DNA from: an uncultured Clostridia bacterium
Lineage (GTDB): Bacteria; Bacillota; Clostridia; Christensenellales; Borkfalkiaceae
Assembly: GCA_947625695.1 (NCBI GenBank)
Contig: CANQPO010000014.1
Location: 1-38,102, forward strand
Length of the DNA stretch: 38,102 nt
Reading direction: 5' to 3'
The translations under genes and the position numbers were made by a program. A model generated the notes under the pieces. That model was not told where the DNA came from. It did not search any database and saw only the letters and a program-made list of their open reading frames with translations. Position 1 is the stretch's first letter, and every line of letters starts with the position of its first letter. Positions 1 through 7,624 of the stretch are shown in pieces.

Positions 1-516
1 CAAAACCCCGTCGGCGAGGCCACGCCTCCTGTCGCGGTGCCCCTCACAGCCCACTGGGCTGTTGAGGAGAACGGCACCGCTCCACCCCAGTGGAGGGGGT
101 TCTGCTAACATGCCCCCTCCTAAGGAGGGGGGTAGGGGGGTGGTTTCCTAAATTTGTCATTTCGAGCGAAGTCGCCCCGCCCGCACGTTCTATGTTGTCT
201 AAGGGCGGCACGAGGAGCTTGCGACGAAGTAGAAATCTCACCTTATTATACTGCGGTAGAGATGTCTCCACTACGGTCGACATGACATTTGTGAACGTGC
301 GGGCGGGGCGAAATGACGTGATTTTGGAATGGTGCCCACCCCCTTGCTGTCCCTTTTATGGAAAGTACACGCGAAGCGGGGGAAAGGGTTCTCTCATACT
401 CTCGCAAAACCCCTCAGTCACTTCGTGACAGCTCCCCTATGAGGGGCGCCAAGTGGTGCCCCCTCCCCTACCCCTCCCCCGCTAACGCGAGGGCGGGCAT
501 AAATGCTATTCCAAAA
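1..516. repeat. Intergenic repeat cluster, start of window
   Basis: No gene. Bases 1-256 are one copy of a 256-bp direct repeat whose second copy is at 1903-2158, with two mismatches (240 and 251). Inside it are a B-repeat (about 100-150) and a P-repeat (about 155-290) carrying the nested GC hairpin CCGCCC (177-182) / GGGCGG (203-208). Bases 340-515 hold S-repeat stems (GTCACTTCGTGAC near 417) and a GC-rich hairpin of the CCCTCCCCCGC type. Open frames here follow the repeats and recur with them, so I do not call genes. Confidence 0.85.
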
Positions 517-518
517 TT

Positions 519-681
519 TGCGCGTTGGAAAATCGCCATATTTCCATAAGCGCACTCAATTTGCCGCATTCTTACGGCTTAGTGTCCGATGAAACGAATG
601 AGAGGACCAAATAAGTTAAGGCAAAAACGCAAGTTTCCTCGCACAATTATTTTCGAGCAAAGCGAGAAAATAATTGTGCGA
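519..681 (-). repeat. V-element copy 1 with terminal hairpin, abutting yfcE
   Basis: Read from the minus strand it begins just after the yfcE stop. The terminal hairpin GCACAATTATTTTC / GAAAATAATTGTGC is perfect with an 11-nt loop (about 640-680). The conserved core follows (GAGGAAAC, then CCTCTCATTCG, then GTTTCATC), then a GCCG..CGGC hairpin at about 563-578 and a GGAAA..TTTCC hairpin at about 527-545. The same order recurs at 2221-2883, 11402-11660 and 32455-32612. It may act as a terminator for yfcE; function unknown. Confidence 0.7.
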
Positions 682-684
682 AAT

Positions 685-1152
685 TTATAACTTCACAATG
701 GTGGCGGTGGGTTTGTCTCCGTGGACGACAAGGTAACAATAGCTCGGCTCGGCGTAATCCCCCAAAGCGCCCGGGTTTACGCACAAAACGCCGTCCACTT
801 CCTCCACCGCCGCACGGTGGGTGTGGCCGTAAAGCGCGACCTCGCACTCCATCTCCCTCGCGTGCGCCGCAAGGCGGGAAAGGCCGCTCTTCACTCCCCA
901 CTTGTGCCCGTGGCAGCACAGAATGCGCACCCGCTCCGCCTCGATGACAAACTCCTCCTCCCCATACGAAAAGTCGCAGTTGCCGCGGCAGATGTACGTC
1001 TTTTGGGGGTACTCCGAAAAGACTTCCCGCATGTCCGACGAGCCGTCGCCGAGGTGCACGATATAGTCGTTCTCGGCAAAGAGCGGCAACAGTTTTTGAA
1101 AGGCGCGCTTGTTTCTGCCGTGGCTGTCCGAGAGAATGACAAAGGTTTTCAT
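685..1152 (-). CDS. yfcE: YfcE/MJ0936-family metallophosphoesterase
   Basis: A 155-residue phosphodiesterase of the calcineurin-like superfamily. All metal-site blocks are visible: SDSHG (residues 8-12), HLGDGS (33-38), RGNCD (56-60, the GNH block with Cys in place of His), CCHGHKWG (79-86) and YGHTHRA (108-114), followed by NPGALG. Length fits the YfcE/YsnB group. The start chosen gives an ATGA overlap with the rdgB stop, so translation is probably coupled; longer upstream readings only run into rdgB in another frame. rdgB followed by a YfcE-like phosphodiesterase is a familiar Firmicutes pair. Substrate is not known; such enzymes cleave model phosphodiesters. A V-element follows the stop. 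Confidence 0.93.
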   Translation of the reverse strand: MKTFVILSDSHGRNKRAFQKLLPLFAENDYIVHLGDGSSDMREVFSEYPQKTYICRGNCDFSYGEEEFVIEAERVRILCCHGHKWGVKSGLSRLAAHAREMECEVALYGHTHRAAVEEVDGVLCVNPGALGDYAEPSYCYLVVHGDKPTATIVKL

Positions 1153-1709
1153 AGCATTTCCCTCAATTTGTTGATTGCTCTGCCGCGGTGGGAGACGGCG
1201 TTTTTCTCTTTTTCGCTCGCCTCCGCAAAGGAGACCCCGAGGTCGTCCGAGAGGAACAGGCTGTCGTAGCCGAACCCGCCCGCGCCGCGCTCTTTTGTGA
1301 GAATTTGCCCCTCCGTCCTGCCTTCGGCGACAAGCTCTTTGCCGTCGGGAAAGACGAGGGCGATGCAGCAGACAAAGTGGGCGCGGCGGTTTTCCACCCC
1401 CTCGAGATTTTTGAGGAGAAGCTTGCGGTTTTCGGCGTCGCCGCCGCCCGAATAGCGGGCGCTGTAGACCCCGGGAGCGCCGTTGAGCGCGTCCACGCAC
1501 AACCCCGAATCATCGGCAAGTGCGGGCTTTCCCGTCGCCTTGCAGACGGTGCGCGCCTTTAAGAGGGCGTTTTCGCGGAAGGTTGCGCCCGTCTCCTCGA
1601 CGTCGCCCCAAAACCCCGCCTCTTTTGCGGAGAGAAATTGATGTTCGGGGAAGATTCCGGCAAGCTCTCTGAGCTTGTTTTTATTCCCCGTCGCGGCGAT
1701 GAGTTGCAT
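1149..1709 (-). CDS. rdgB: XTP/dITP diphosphatase (HAM1/RdgB family)
   Basis: This 186-residue housecleaning enzyme hydrolyses non-canonical purine triphosphates (dITP, XTP) to monophosphate and PPi, keeping inosine and xanthine out of nucleic acid. Seen: N-terminal ATGNKNKLRE (residues 6-15), the ADDSGLCVDAL active-site block (about 65-75), PGVYSARYSG, GFGYDSLF (about 145-152) and the C-terminal SHRGRA motif (about 173-178). Length is normal for the family. The start has an excellent ribosome site, AAGGAGGT about 5 nt before ATG. The stop overlaps the next gene by 4 nt. A 256-bp direct repeat lies on both sides of this gene pair. Confidence 0.96.
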   Translation of the reverse strand: MQLIAATGNKNKLRELAGIFPEHQFLSAKEAGFWGDVEETGATFRENALLKARTVCKATGKPALADDSGLCVDALNGAPGVYSARYSGGGDAENRKLLLKNLEGVENRRAHFVCCIALVFPDGKELVAEGRTEGQILTKERGAGGFGYDSLFLSDDLGVSFAEASEKEKNAVSHRGRAINKLREML

Positions 1710-2220
1710 ATTACCTCCTTATGTGGGGGGGGTGCTGTCCCCCGCGAAGCGGGGGAAAGTACCCGAGTGAAACGAGGGGGAAAGGGGGGGCGGTGTACCA
1801 TGCAAGTAAAATAAGGCGCCCATCCCCTACCCCTCCCCCGCTTACGCGAGGGCGGGCAAGTGGTCCCCCACCCCCTTAATCCGTTTTGGCGGCAGGGACC
1901 GCCAAAACCCCGTCGGCGAGGCCACGCCTCCTGTCGCGGTGCCCCTCACAGCCCACTGGGCTGTTGAGGAGAACGGCACCGCTCCACCCCAGTGGAGGGG
2001 GTTCTGCTAACATGCCCCCTCCTAAGGAGGGGGGTAGGGGGGTGGTTTCCTAAATTTGTCATTTCGAGCGAAGTCGCCCCGCCCGCACGTTCTATGTTGT
2101 CTAAGGGCGGCACGAGGAGCTTGCGACGAAGTAGAAATCTCGCCTTATTATAATGCGGACATGTTTCGACTACGCTCAACATGACGTGATTTGGGACAGC
2201 TTCGGTGGCTTTCCCAATCA
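1710..2220. repeat. Intergenic repeat cluster upstream of rdgB
   Basis: Contains S-repeat halves near 1728-1790 (CCCCGCGAAGCGGGGG hairpin), a GC hairpin near 1825-1860, and the second copy of the 256-bp direct repeat at 1903-2158 with its B-repeat and P-repeat. The P-repeat ends near 2190. No gene is supported. Confidence 0.85.
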
Positions 2221-2720
2221 CTGCGCGGAGCAGGGTTTCCCTGCGGTAGCGCACCCAATTTGCCGCATACCTGCGGCTTAGTGTAAGACAAGGCGAATGA
2301 GAGGATAACCAAGTTAAGGCATAGAGGAAGGTTTCCTCGCACAATTATTTTTGGACGAGCCCACCCCCTTAATCCCCCTCCCGAGGAGGGGGTTTTGTTA
2401 AGTGCGGCTTTACTCCCCTGCTTGAGGTTCCCGTGGGCGAGGAGCAAAGAATTGTGCGAAACTAAAATCACTGCGCGGAGCAGGGTTTCCCTGCGGCAGC
2501 GCACCCAATTTGCCGCATACCTGCGGCTTGATGTAAGACAGGGCGAATGAGAGGATAACCAAGTTAAGGCATAGAGGAAGGTTTCCTCGCACAATTATTT
2601 TCGACGAGCCCACCCCCTTAATCCCCCTCCAATGGAGGGGGTTCTGTTAGAGACGGCTGCGCTCCCCCCGCTTGAGGTTCCCGTGGGCGAGGAGCAAAGA
2701 ATTGTGCGAAACTAAAATCA
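2221..2720. repeat. Tandem duplication of a 250-bp unit (V-element plus B-repeat)
   Basis: Two head-to-tail copies, 2221-2470 and 2471-2720, each starting CTGCGCGGAG, with scattered substitutions. Each unit is a V-element whose terminal hairpin arms (CGCACAATT at about 2338 and 2588; AATTGTGCG at about 2450 and 2700) are held apart by a B-repeat and a short GC hairpin of about 90 bp. A third, diverged V-element without the insert continues from 2721. Confidence 0.9.
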
Positions 2721-2880
2721 CTGCGCGTTGGAAAACCACGCTTTTCCATAAGCGCACCCAATTTGTTGCACTCTTGCAACTTATTGTTTGATGAAACGAA
2801 TAAGACAACAGGCAAGTTGGGCGCAAAAGCAAGTTTCCTCACGGAAAAAGCTTTTGCCCAAGCAAAAGATTTTTCGTGAA
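2721..2880 (-). repeat. V-element copy abutting the mgtE stop codon
   Basis: Third unit of the tandem array and the cleanest V-element. Small hairpins GGAAAA..TTTTCC (about 2730-2747) and GTTGCA..TGCAAC (about 2764-2779), then the core ending TTTCCTC, then terminal hairpin TCACG..AAAAAGCTTTTGC / GCAAAAGATTTTTCGTGA (about 2839-2879), one base from the mgtE stop. Stem sequences differ from copy 1 but both arms change together. Could serve as the mgtE terminator. Confidence 0.7.
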
Positions 2881-4533
2881 CTATCCCAGTATTGCGACGG
2901 AAAGGCCGCAGAAGAGGATGAGCGACACGGCGTCTACAATGGTCGTGATGAAGGGCGAGGCGACGGCGGCGGGGTCCAGCCCCACCTTTTTGACGCCGAG
3001 CGGCAGCAGGCACCCGACGAGTTTCGCCAGGATCACCGTGCAGAAGAGCGCCAGCGACACCACCGCGCTCACCGCAAGGGTGTAATCGAAGTGGAAAATG
3101 AGTCTATCTATGAGTTGCAATTTCGCAAAACAGGCGACGGCGAGCGTCAGCGCCAGCAGAATGGATACGCGGAACTCCTTCCAAACCACCTTCATGGTGT
3201 CCTTTGTGGTAAGTTCCCCCAAGGCGAGGGAGCGGATGACGGTGACGGACGCCTGCGAACCCGAATTTCCGCCCGTATCCATCAGCATGGGCACGCACGC
3301 GATGAGCACGGTGGAGAGCATCTGCTCGAATTTGTTGAGGATAAGCCCCGTAAACGTCGCCGAGACGAGCAAGATGAGCAGCCACGGCACGCGGTTCTTC
3401 CAGATGGAAAAGACGCTCGTCTTGAGGTAGGGCTTGTTGTCGGGCACGATACCCGCCATCCTCTCGACATCCTCGGTGTTCTCTTCTTCGAGGACGTCCA
3501 TGGCGTCGTCGACGGTGACGATGCCGACCAAACGCCGCTCGCGGTCCACAATGGGAATGGCGAGGAAGCCGTAATCGGAGATCTTGCGCGCCACTTCCTC
3601 CTTGTCGTCGAGCGTTTCGCAGTAGATGACGTTGTCCTCCATGACGTCGGAGATGAGCGCCTTGGGGTCGGCGAGCATGAGGTCCTTTGCCGTCACCATG
3701 CCGATGAGTTCGCTCTTTTCGTTGGTGACATAGCAGGTGTAGATGGTCTCCTTGTCGATCGCCTGCGAACGGATGCGGGAGAACGCTTCTTCCACCGTCA
3801 TCGTGGGCAGGAAGCGGACGAACTCGATCGTCATGATGCTGCCCGCGCTGTCCTTGGGGTACTTAAGAAGCTCGTTGATGTAGGAGCGGGTCTCGCTGTC
3901 GCTCTGCGCAAGGAGGCGCTTTACGACGTTTGCGGGCATCTCCTCCACGAGGTCAACGGTATCGTCGAGGAAGAGCTCATCCATGACCTCTTTGATCTCT
4001 TTGTCGGTGAGCTTTTTGAGGAGCTTTTCCTGCGTGTCGCGGTCGATCTCCACAAACATCTCGGCGGCGAGGTCCTTCGGCAGAATGCGGAAGAGGATGG
4101 GAAGGTCCTCCTCCTTTGCGCTGTCGAAGATCTCGGCAAGGTCGATCTCGTTCATGGAGGAGAGGAGAGGCTTTAAAACGGAGAACTTTTTCTCCTCTAA
4201 AAGGGCTAAAATTTCCTCCTCCTCGGCAATACGGCGGGCGACTTCCTCGGGCATCTCTTCGATGATGTCCACGGTGTCGTCCACGGAGACGTCCTCCATG
4301 ACCTCCTCGAGTTCGTCGTCGTGGAGTCCCGAGAGGATCTTCTGCTGCAAGGGGGTGTCGAGCAGGACGAGCACGTCTGCAAAGAAGTCGCTCTCCAAGG
4401 CGCGGCAGAAGGGAATGATGTCCGCCTCGGCAAGTTCGGACAAAACAGAAGCCGCCTCTTCCGGTTTTTTCACCAAAGCGGCAGCCTCGTCGTATTTTTT
4501 TTGTTGAATGAGTAATTTGATTTCGTCGGTCAT
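2881..4533 (-). CDS. mgtE: Magnesium transporter MgtE with enlarged N-domain
   Basis: A 550-residue Mg2+ channel/transporter of the inner membrane. Order: cytoplasmic superhelical MgtE_N region (about 25-215), two CBS domains (about 235-345) that bind Mg2+ and gate the pore, then five membrane segments (about 381-550) with the pore motif PMLMDTGGNSGSQ (415-427) and DPAAVASPF near the C terminus. Usual length is about 450; the extra 100 residues lie in the N-domain, where DDTVDIIEEMP (85-95) and DDTVDLVEEMP (190-200) mark a duplication. The ATG follows CAGGAGGCAGAGCC, a good ribosome site. A 24-codon leader ORF lies 57 nt upstream. A V-element touches the stop. Confidence 0.96.
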   Translation of the reverse strand: MTDEIKLLIQQKKYDEAAALVKKPEEAASVLSELAEADIIPFCRALESDFFADVLVLLDTPLQQKILSGLHDDELEEVMEDVSVDDTVDIIEEMPEEVARRIAEEEEILALLEEKKFSVLKPLLSSMNEIDLAEIFDSAKEEDLPILFRILPKDLAAEMFVEIDRDTQEKLLKKLTDKEIKEVMDELFLDDTVDLVEEMPANVVKRLLAQSDSETRSYINELLKYPKDSAGSIMTIEFVRFLPTMTVEEAFSRIRSQAIDKETIYTCYVTNEKSELIGMVTAKDLMLADPKALISDVMEDNVIYCETLDDKEEVARKISDYGFLAIPIVDRERRLVGIVTVDDAMDVLEEENTEDVERMAGIVPDNKPYLKTSVFSIWKNRVPWLLILLVSATFTGLILNKFEQMLSTVLIACVPMLMDTGGNSGSQASVTVIRSLALGELTTKDTMKVVWKEFRVSILLALTLAVACFAKLQLIDRLIFHFDYTLAVSAVVSLALFCTVILAKLVGCLLPLGVKKVGLDPAAVASPFITTIVDAVSLILFCGLSVAILG

Positions 4534-4590
4534 GGCTCTGCCTCCTGAAAAATTTTGCGGAAAAAGACGGAGCCGACCGCTGTGTGGAGC
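4534..4590 (-). promoter_or_regulatory. Possible ribosome-site sequestering region before mgtE
   Basis: Two GGCTCC copies (minus strand of 4586-4591 and 4569-4574) precede the mgtE ribosome site. GGCTC can pair with GAGCC at 4534-4538, immediately before the ATG, enclosing GGAGG. The first GGCTCC overlaps the leader ORF stop codon, so a ribosome there could choose between pairings. Five base pairs is thin evidence. Confidence 0.3.
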
Positions 4591-4665
4591 CTAAAAAAGC
4601 GCAGCGCAGGACGACCCGTCGTCGGGTTGATGGTGGCATGGATGATGGCTACTTCGTCCTTTCAT
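4591..4665 (-). CDS. Putative mgtE leader peptide (24 aa)
   Basis: A short ORF with a strong ribosome site, AAAGGAG 8 nt before ATG, and a TAG stop 57 nt before mgtE. Composition is striking: HHPCHH at residues 7-12, then QPDDGSSC at 13-20. It looks like a regulatory leader rather than a functional protein. In gamma-proteobacteria the mgtA leader MgtL senses low Mg2+ because a proline/acidic stretch destabilises the translating ribosome; the Pro and Asp-Asp near the N terminus here make a comparable mechanism conceivable. His and Cys could instead bind a metal. Family unknown to me; the coding call rests on the ribosome site and context. Confidence 0.5.
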   Translation of the reverse strand: MKGRSSHHPCHHQPDDGSSCAALF

Positions 4666-4709
4666 CGCTTTTTCTCCTTTGGTTGAGTGAAATGTTTTGT
4701 TTGATAAGG

Positions 4710-5125
4710 GCACTATTCTCGCTGTCCCTCGCGGAAGCGGGGGAAAGTGGCGAACGCAGTGAGCCGAAAGGGGGCTTGCTGTCCCTTTTAGGGAAAGTAC
4801 CCGAGCATCGCGAGGGGGAAAGGGTTTCTGCAAAACCCCTCAGTCACTCACTTTGTTCGTGACAGCTCCCCTACAGGGGCGCCGAGGGTTCTAATTACGT
4901 CATGTTGAGCTCTGTCGAAGGGTGACGTGATTGGGAACGGCGCTCCGTTTACTCACTTGCTGTCCCTGAAAGGGAAAGTACCCGAGCTACGCGAGGGGGA
5001 AAGGGTTTCTGAAAACCCCTCAGTCTCGCTTCGCGCGCCAGCTCCCCTACGAGGGCGAGGAAATAAGGTGCCCCCTTCCCTACCCTCCCCCCCAACAAGT
5101 TGGGGGGCAGGAGTAGCGTGAACTA
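4710..5125. repeat. Intergenic repeat cluster between mgtE leader and ade
   Basis: Two S-repeats (about 4720-4885 and 4955-5060) separated by a short P-repeat remnant (GTCATGTTGAGC near 4900), then a GC hairpin and a CCCCCCAACAAGTTGGGGGG palindrome near 5088-5107. Nothing coding is supported. Confidence 0.8.
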
Positions 5126-5146
5126 TTTTTATTATACTCCCAAAAA

Positions 5147-6889
5147 TCAGTTCAAGTCAACTGTTTCGGGCTCCTCCAAGGGAACATAACTCCACTTGGT
5201 GAGATCGAACAGTCCCCTGTCCAAAAGTTTCAGCTTGGGGATGACCGCAAGCGATAAAAAGATCATCGTCATAAAGGGCTCGTAGCCCTCCTTCACCCCC
5301 ATCTGCCGGCCGAGCTCCTGCAACTTCCCCGTGCGCGAGACCACTTCCTCCACGGGCGCAGAACTCATCAATCCCGCAATGTCGAGGGCGAACACCTCCT
5401 CCCCCGCCTTCGAGACGACCGCCATGCCGCCGCCCGCCTCTTTAAGAAGAGCAACGCAGCGCGCCATCGCGTTGTCGTCGTCCCCCAAAATGACGAGGTT
5501 GTGGCTGTCGTGCGCGACGGAAATGCCCAACGCGCCCCCGTGGAAGCCGTACCCCTTCACGAGCCCCAGCCCGATGTTGCCCGTGCCGAAGTGCCGTTCC
5601 ACCACCGCCAACTTGTTGAGGTCGGTGCCCTTGACGTTCAGCTCCCCATTGGGTGCGGGGACGAATTTCTCTTCGGTGTACAGCCCGTGCGGCTGCACCT
5701 CCATCACGCGGAACTTGCCGCCGTGACCGACAATTCTGAAGCTCTCCGCCGTCACCTCCTTCACCTTCACCGTGCTCTTGACGGCGGCGGGCAGGTAGCG
5801 GTTTGCGGTTTCGAAGAGGGCCTTCCCCTCCTCCGCCACCAAAATTCCCCTGTGGAATACGGCGGAGACATGGAAGTCCTTCAAGTTATCCACGAGCGCG
5901 ACGTTCGCAAAATAGCGGGGAGCGAGCGCGCCGATGTCCTTTAAGCCGTAGCACTCGGCAACGTTCAAGGTAGCGAGCGCAATGGCGTACTTTGCGGGAA
6001 GTCCCTCCGCAACCAAGCGGCGAAGGGCGTCGTCGAGGTGCCCGCGCGTGGAGAGGTCCTTGGCGTTTTTATCGTCCGAACAGAGCAAAAAGCGGCGGTA
6101 GTTGTCGGCGTCGATCGCCTTCACCGCGTCCGCAAGATTGTTGGCGGAGGAGCCGCAGCGGATCTGCACATACATCCCCCGCGCCACCTTTTCGCGGCAC
6201 TCTTGGGCGGAATTGCTCTCGTGGTCGGTGAGGATCCCCGCGGCGCGGTAGGCGCAAAGGGATTCCCCCATGACGTCGGGCGCGTGGCCGTCAACGGGCT
6301 TCCCCGCGGCATGCGCGGCGGCAATCTTTTTGAGCACGTCCTCCTCGCAGGAGAGCACGCCCGGGAAGTTCATCATCTCCCCCAGCCCAAAGAAGAGCGG
6401 ACGGGAGAGCTCCTCCTCCGTCTCCTTGCCGCCAAGGCAGGCGCCGCTCGTTTCAAAGGGAGTGGCGGGCACGCAGGAGGGAAGTTGCAGACAGACGTCG
6501 ATGGGCTGCACCCCCTCGCAGGAGAGGCGGGAGAAGGCTTCTTTGATGTATTCCGCGCCCTCGACGCCGCAGACGTTGACGATCTCGTGCGGGTCGGCGA
6601 CGATGAGGGAGGTCCCTCTCGGCACGGCGAGCGCCGCCCAAGCCTCGGGGGAGAGCATGCTGCTCTCGACGTGGATATGGGAGTCCATGAATGCGGGGAG
6701 GAGAATACGCCCCTTTGCATCGTACTCCCGCTTGCCGTGATAGCCCTGCCCGACGGCGACGATCCTGCCCTCTGCTATGGCGAGGTCGCCCTCTTCGAGT
6801 GAGGCGGTGAACACGTTGTAGATTTTTCCGTTTTTGATGACGAGGTCGCACTCCTCGCGCTTCAGAGCACAGTTGATAAGATGTTTCAT
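5147..6889 (-). CDS. ade: Adenine deaminase
   Basis: Converts adenine to hypoxanthine plus ammonia in purine salvage; cytoplasmic, amidohydrolase superfamily. 580 residues, the usual length for the Ade family. Seen: LVIKNGKI opening, DSHIHVESS (metal ligands H71 and H73), ADPHEIVNVCG (about 99-108), and the C-terminal SVAHDSHNLVILGDDD block typical of Ade. The start is MKHLINCALK: a TTGCGA-N17-TATAAT promoter sits with only 9 nt between TATAAT and ATG, so upstream in-frame codons (which overlap the promoter) are unlikely to be translated. No ribosome site is present, hence probably a leaderless mRNA. Stands alone between repeat clusters. Confidence 0.95.
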   Translation of the reverse strand: MKHLINCALKREECDLVIKNGKIYNVFTASLEEGDLAIAEGRIVAVGQGYHGKREYDAKGRILLPAFMDSHIHVESSMLSPEAWAALAVPRGTSLIVADPHEIVNVCGVEGAEYIKEAFSRLSCEGVQPIDVCLQLPSCVPATPFETSGACLGGKETEEELSRPLFFGLGEMMNFPGVLSCEEDVLKKIAAAHAAGKPVDGHAPDVMGESLCAYRAAGILTDHESNSAQECREKVARGMYVQIRCGSSANNLADAVKAIDADNYRRFLLCSDDKNAKDLSTRGHLDDALRRLVAEGLPAKYAIALATLNVAECYGLKDIGALAPRYFANVALVDNLKDFHVSAVFHRGILVAEEGKALFETANRYLPAAVKSTVKVKEVTAESFRIVGHGGKFRVMEVQPHGLYTEEKFVPAPNGELNVKGTDLNKLAVVERHFGTGNIGLGLVKGYGFHGGALGISVAHDSHNLVILGDDDNAMARCVALLKEAGGGMAVVSKAGEEVFALDIAGLMSSAPVEEVVSRTGKLQELGRQMGVKEGYEPFMTMIFLSLAVIPKLKLLDRGLFDLTKWSYVPLEEPETVDLN

Positions 6890-6898
6890 AGTGATGAT

Positions 6899-6927
6899 AT
6901 TATACCACACCTCTCCCCTTTTCGCAA
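6899..6927 (-). promoter_or_regulatory. Sigma-A promoter of ade (leaderless)
   Basis: TTGCGA (6922-6927), 17-nt spacer, TATAAT (6899-6904) on the minus strand. The ade ATG starts at 6889, so the predicted transcription start is only 2-4 nt from the start codon. Confidence 0.75.
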
Positions 6928-6959
6928 CAAATTTTGAAAAAATGAAAGGGTTGTGTATA

Positions 6960-7560
6960 AAAGTAAAACCCCTCCTCGGGAGAGAAAAAGGCACTCAACG
7001 AAACCCCCTCCTCGGGAAGGGCAAGTTAGCGGAACCCCCTCCTCGGGAGGGGGACTAAGGGGGTGGGTATTCTTGCCCTCCCCCGCGCGAACGCGGGGGA
7101 GGGGTAAGGGAGGGGGCGCCCCTTGGCTCCTCCTTAGGAGGAGCTGTCACGAAGTGACTGAGGTGGTGAATATGGCGGTGAAGTTAGAACGAAGGACACC
7201 TCCCCCCTTTCGGCTCACTGCGTTCGCCACTTTCCCCCAAACAAATTGGGGGACAGCAAGGGGAAACAAAACGCCATTCCAAATCAAGTCATTCCGAGCG
7301 TAGTCGCCCCGCGCAAAGTTCTGTTTATCTAAGCGCGGCACGAGCCGCAAGGCGAAGTAGAAATCTCTACCACATTATAATAATGTGAGATTTCTCCACT
7401 TCGCTCGCGGGGCTCGCTTCGGTCGAAATGACATTATTCAGAACAAAGGACACCACCCCCCTACCCCCCTCCTAAGGAGGGGGCAAGAGGAACCCAACGG
7501 AACCCCCTCCTAAGGAGGGGGACTAAGGGGGTGGGTAATACTCGCCTCGTCGCCCCCCAA
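6960..7560. repeat. Intergenic repeat cluster between ade and the 7625 gene
   Basis: Four B-repeats in a row (CCCCCTCCTCGGGAGG types, about 6965-7065), a GC hairpin, S-repeat halves (about 7135-7265), a P-repeat with the nested module in its CCGCGC/GCGCGG version (about 7288-7432), then more B-repeats to about 7540. No gene. Confidence 0.85.
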
Positions 7561-7597
7561 AAAAATAGTAAAAAAGTTGGCACCTATCCCCCTAAAG

Positions 7598-7611
7598 CGA
7601 ACAAACGTTTG
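7598..7611. promoter_or_regulatory. Putative LexA (DinR/SOS) box
   Basis: CGAACAAACGTTTG matches the Firmicutes consensus CGAACRNRYGTTYC at 13 of 14 positions and ends on the extended -10 TG, where repressor binding would block polymerase. CAAACGTTTG inside it is a perfect palindrome. Confidence 0.6.
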
Positions 7612-7618
7612 ATATAAT
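7610..7618 (+). promoter_or_regulatory. Extended -10 promoter of the 7625 gene
   Basis: TGATATAAT: a TG extension plus perfect TATAAT (7613-7618), six bases before the ATG at 7625. No convincing -35 at 16-18 nt, as is common for extended -10 promoters. The transcription start would fall at or beside the start codon. Confidence 0.65.
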
Positions 7619-7624
7619 AGAAAT

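Noticed and set aside
90-428. Open frames inside the repeat clusters (also 1946-2344, 2148-2594, 22160-22570, 24802-25122)
   Set aside because: They follow P-, B- and S-repeat sequence and recur with it, without consistent ribosome sites or domains.
519-690. V-elements as integron attC sites
   Set aside because: They sit after genes and fold on themselves, but there is no GTTRRRY/RYYYAAC core, no integrase and the neighbours are housekeeping genes.
2221-2880. Tandem repeats as a CRISPR array
   Set aside because: Units are 250 bp, diverged and without short identical repeats and unique spacers; no cas genes.
2788-4176. A 462-codon open frame on the plus strand opposite mgtE
   Set aside because: It is the mirror of mgtE, rich in Arg/Asp/His as expected for an antisense frame of GC-rich DNA, with no domain.
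4534-4720. M-box (Mg2+) riboswitch before mgtE
   Set aside because: Only a short AGGCTCC word agrees; the long conserved M-box body is absent and the space is taken by the leader ORF.
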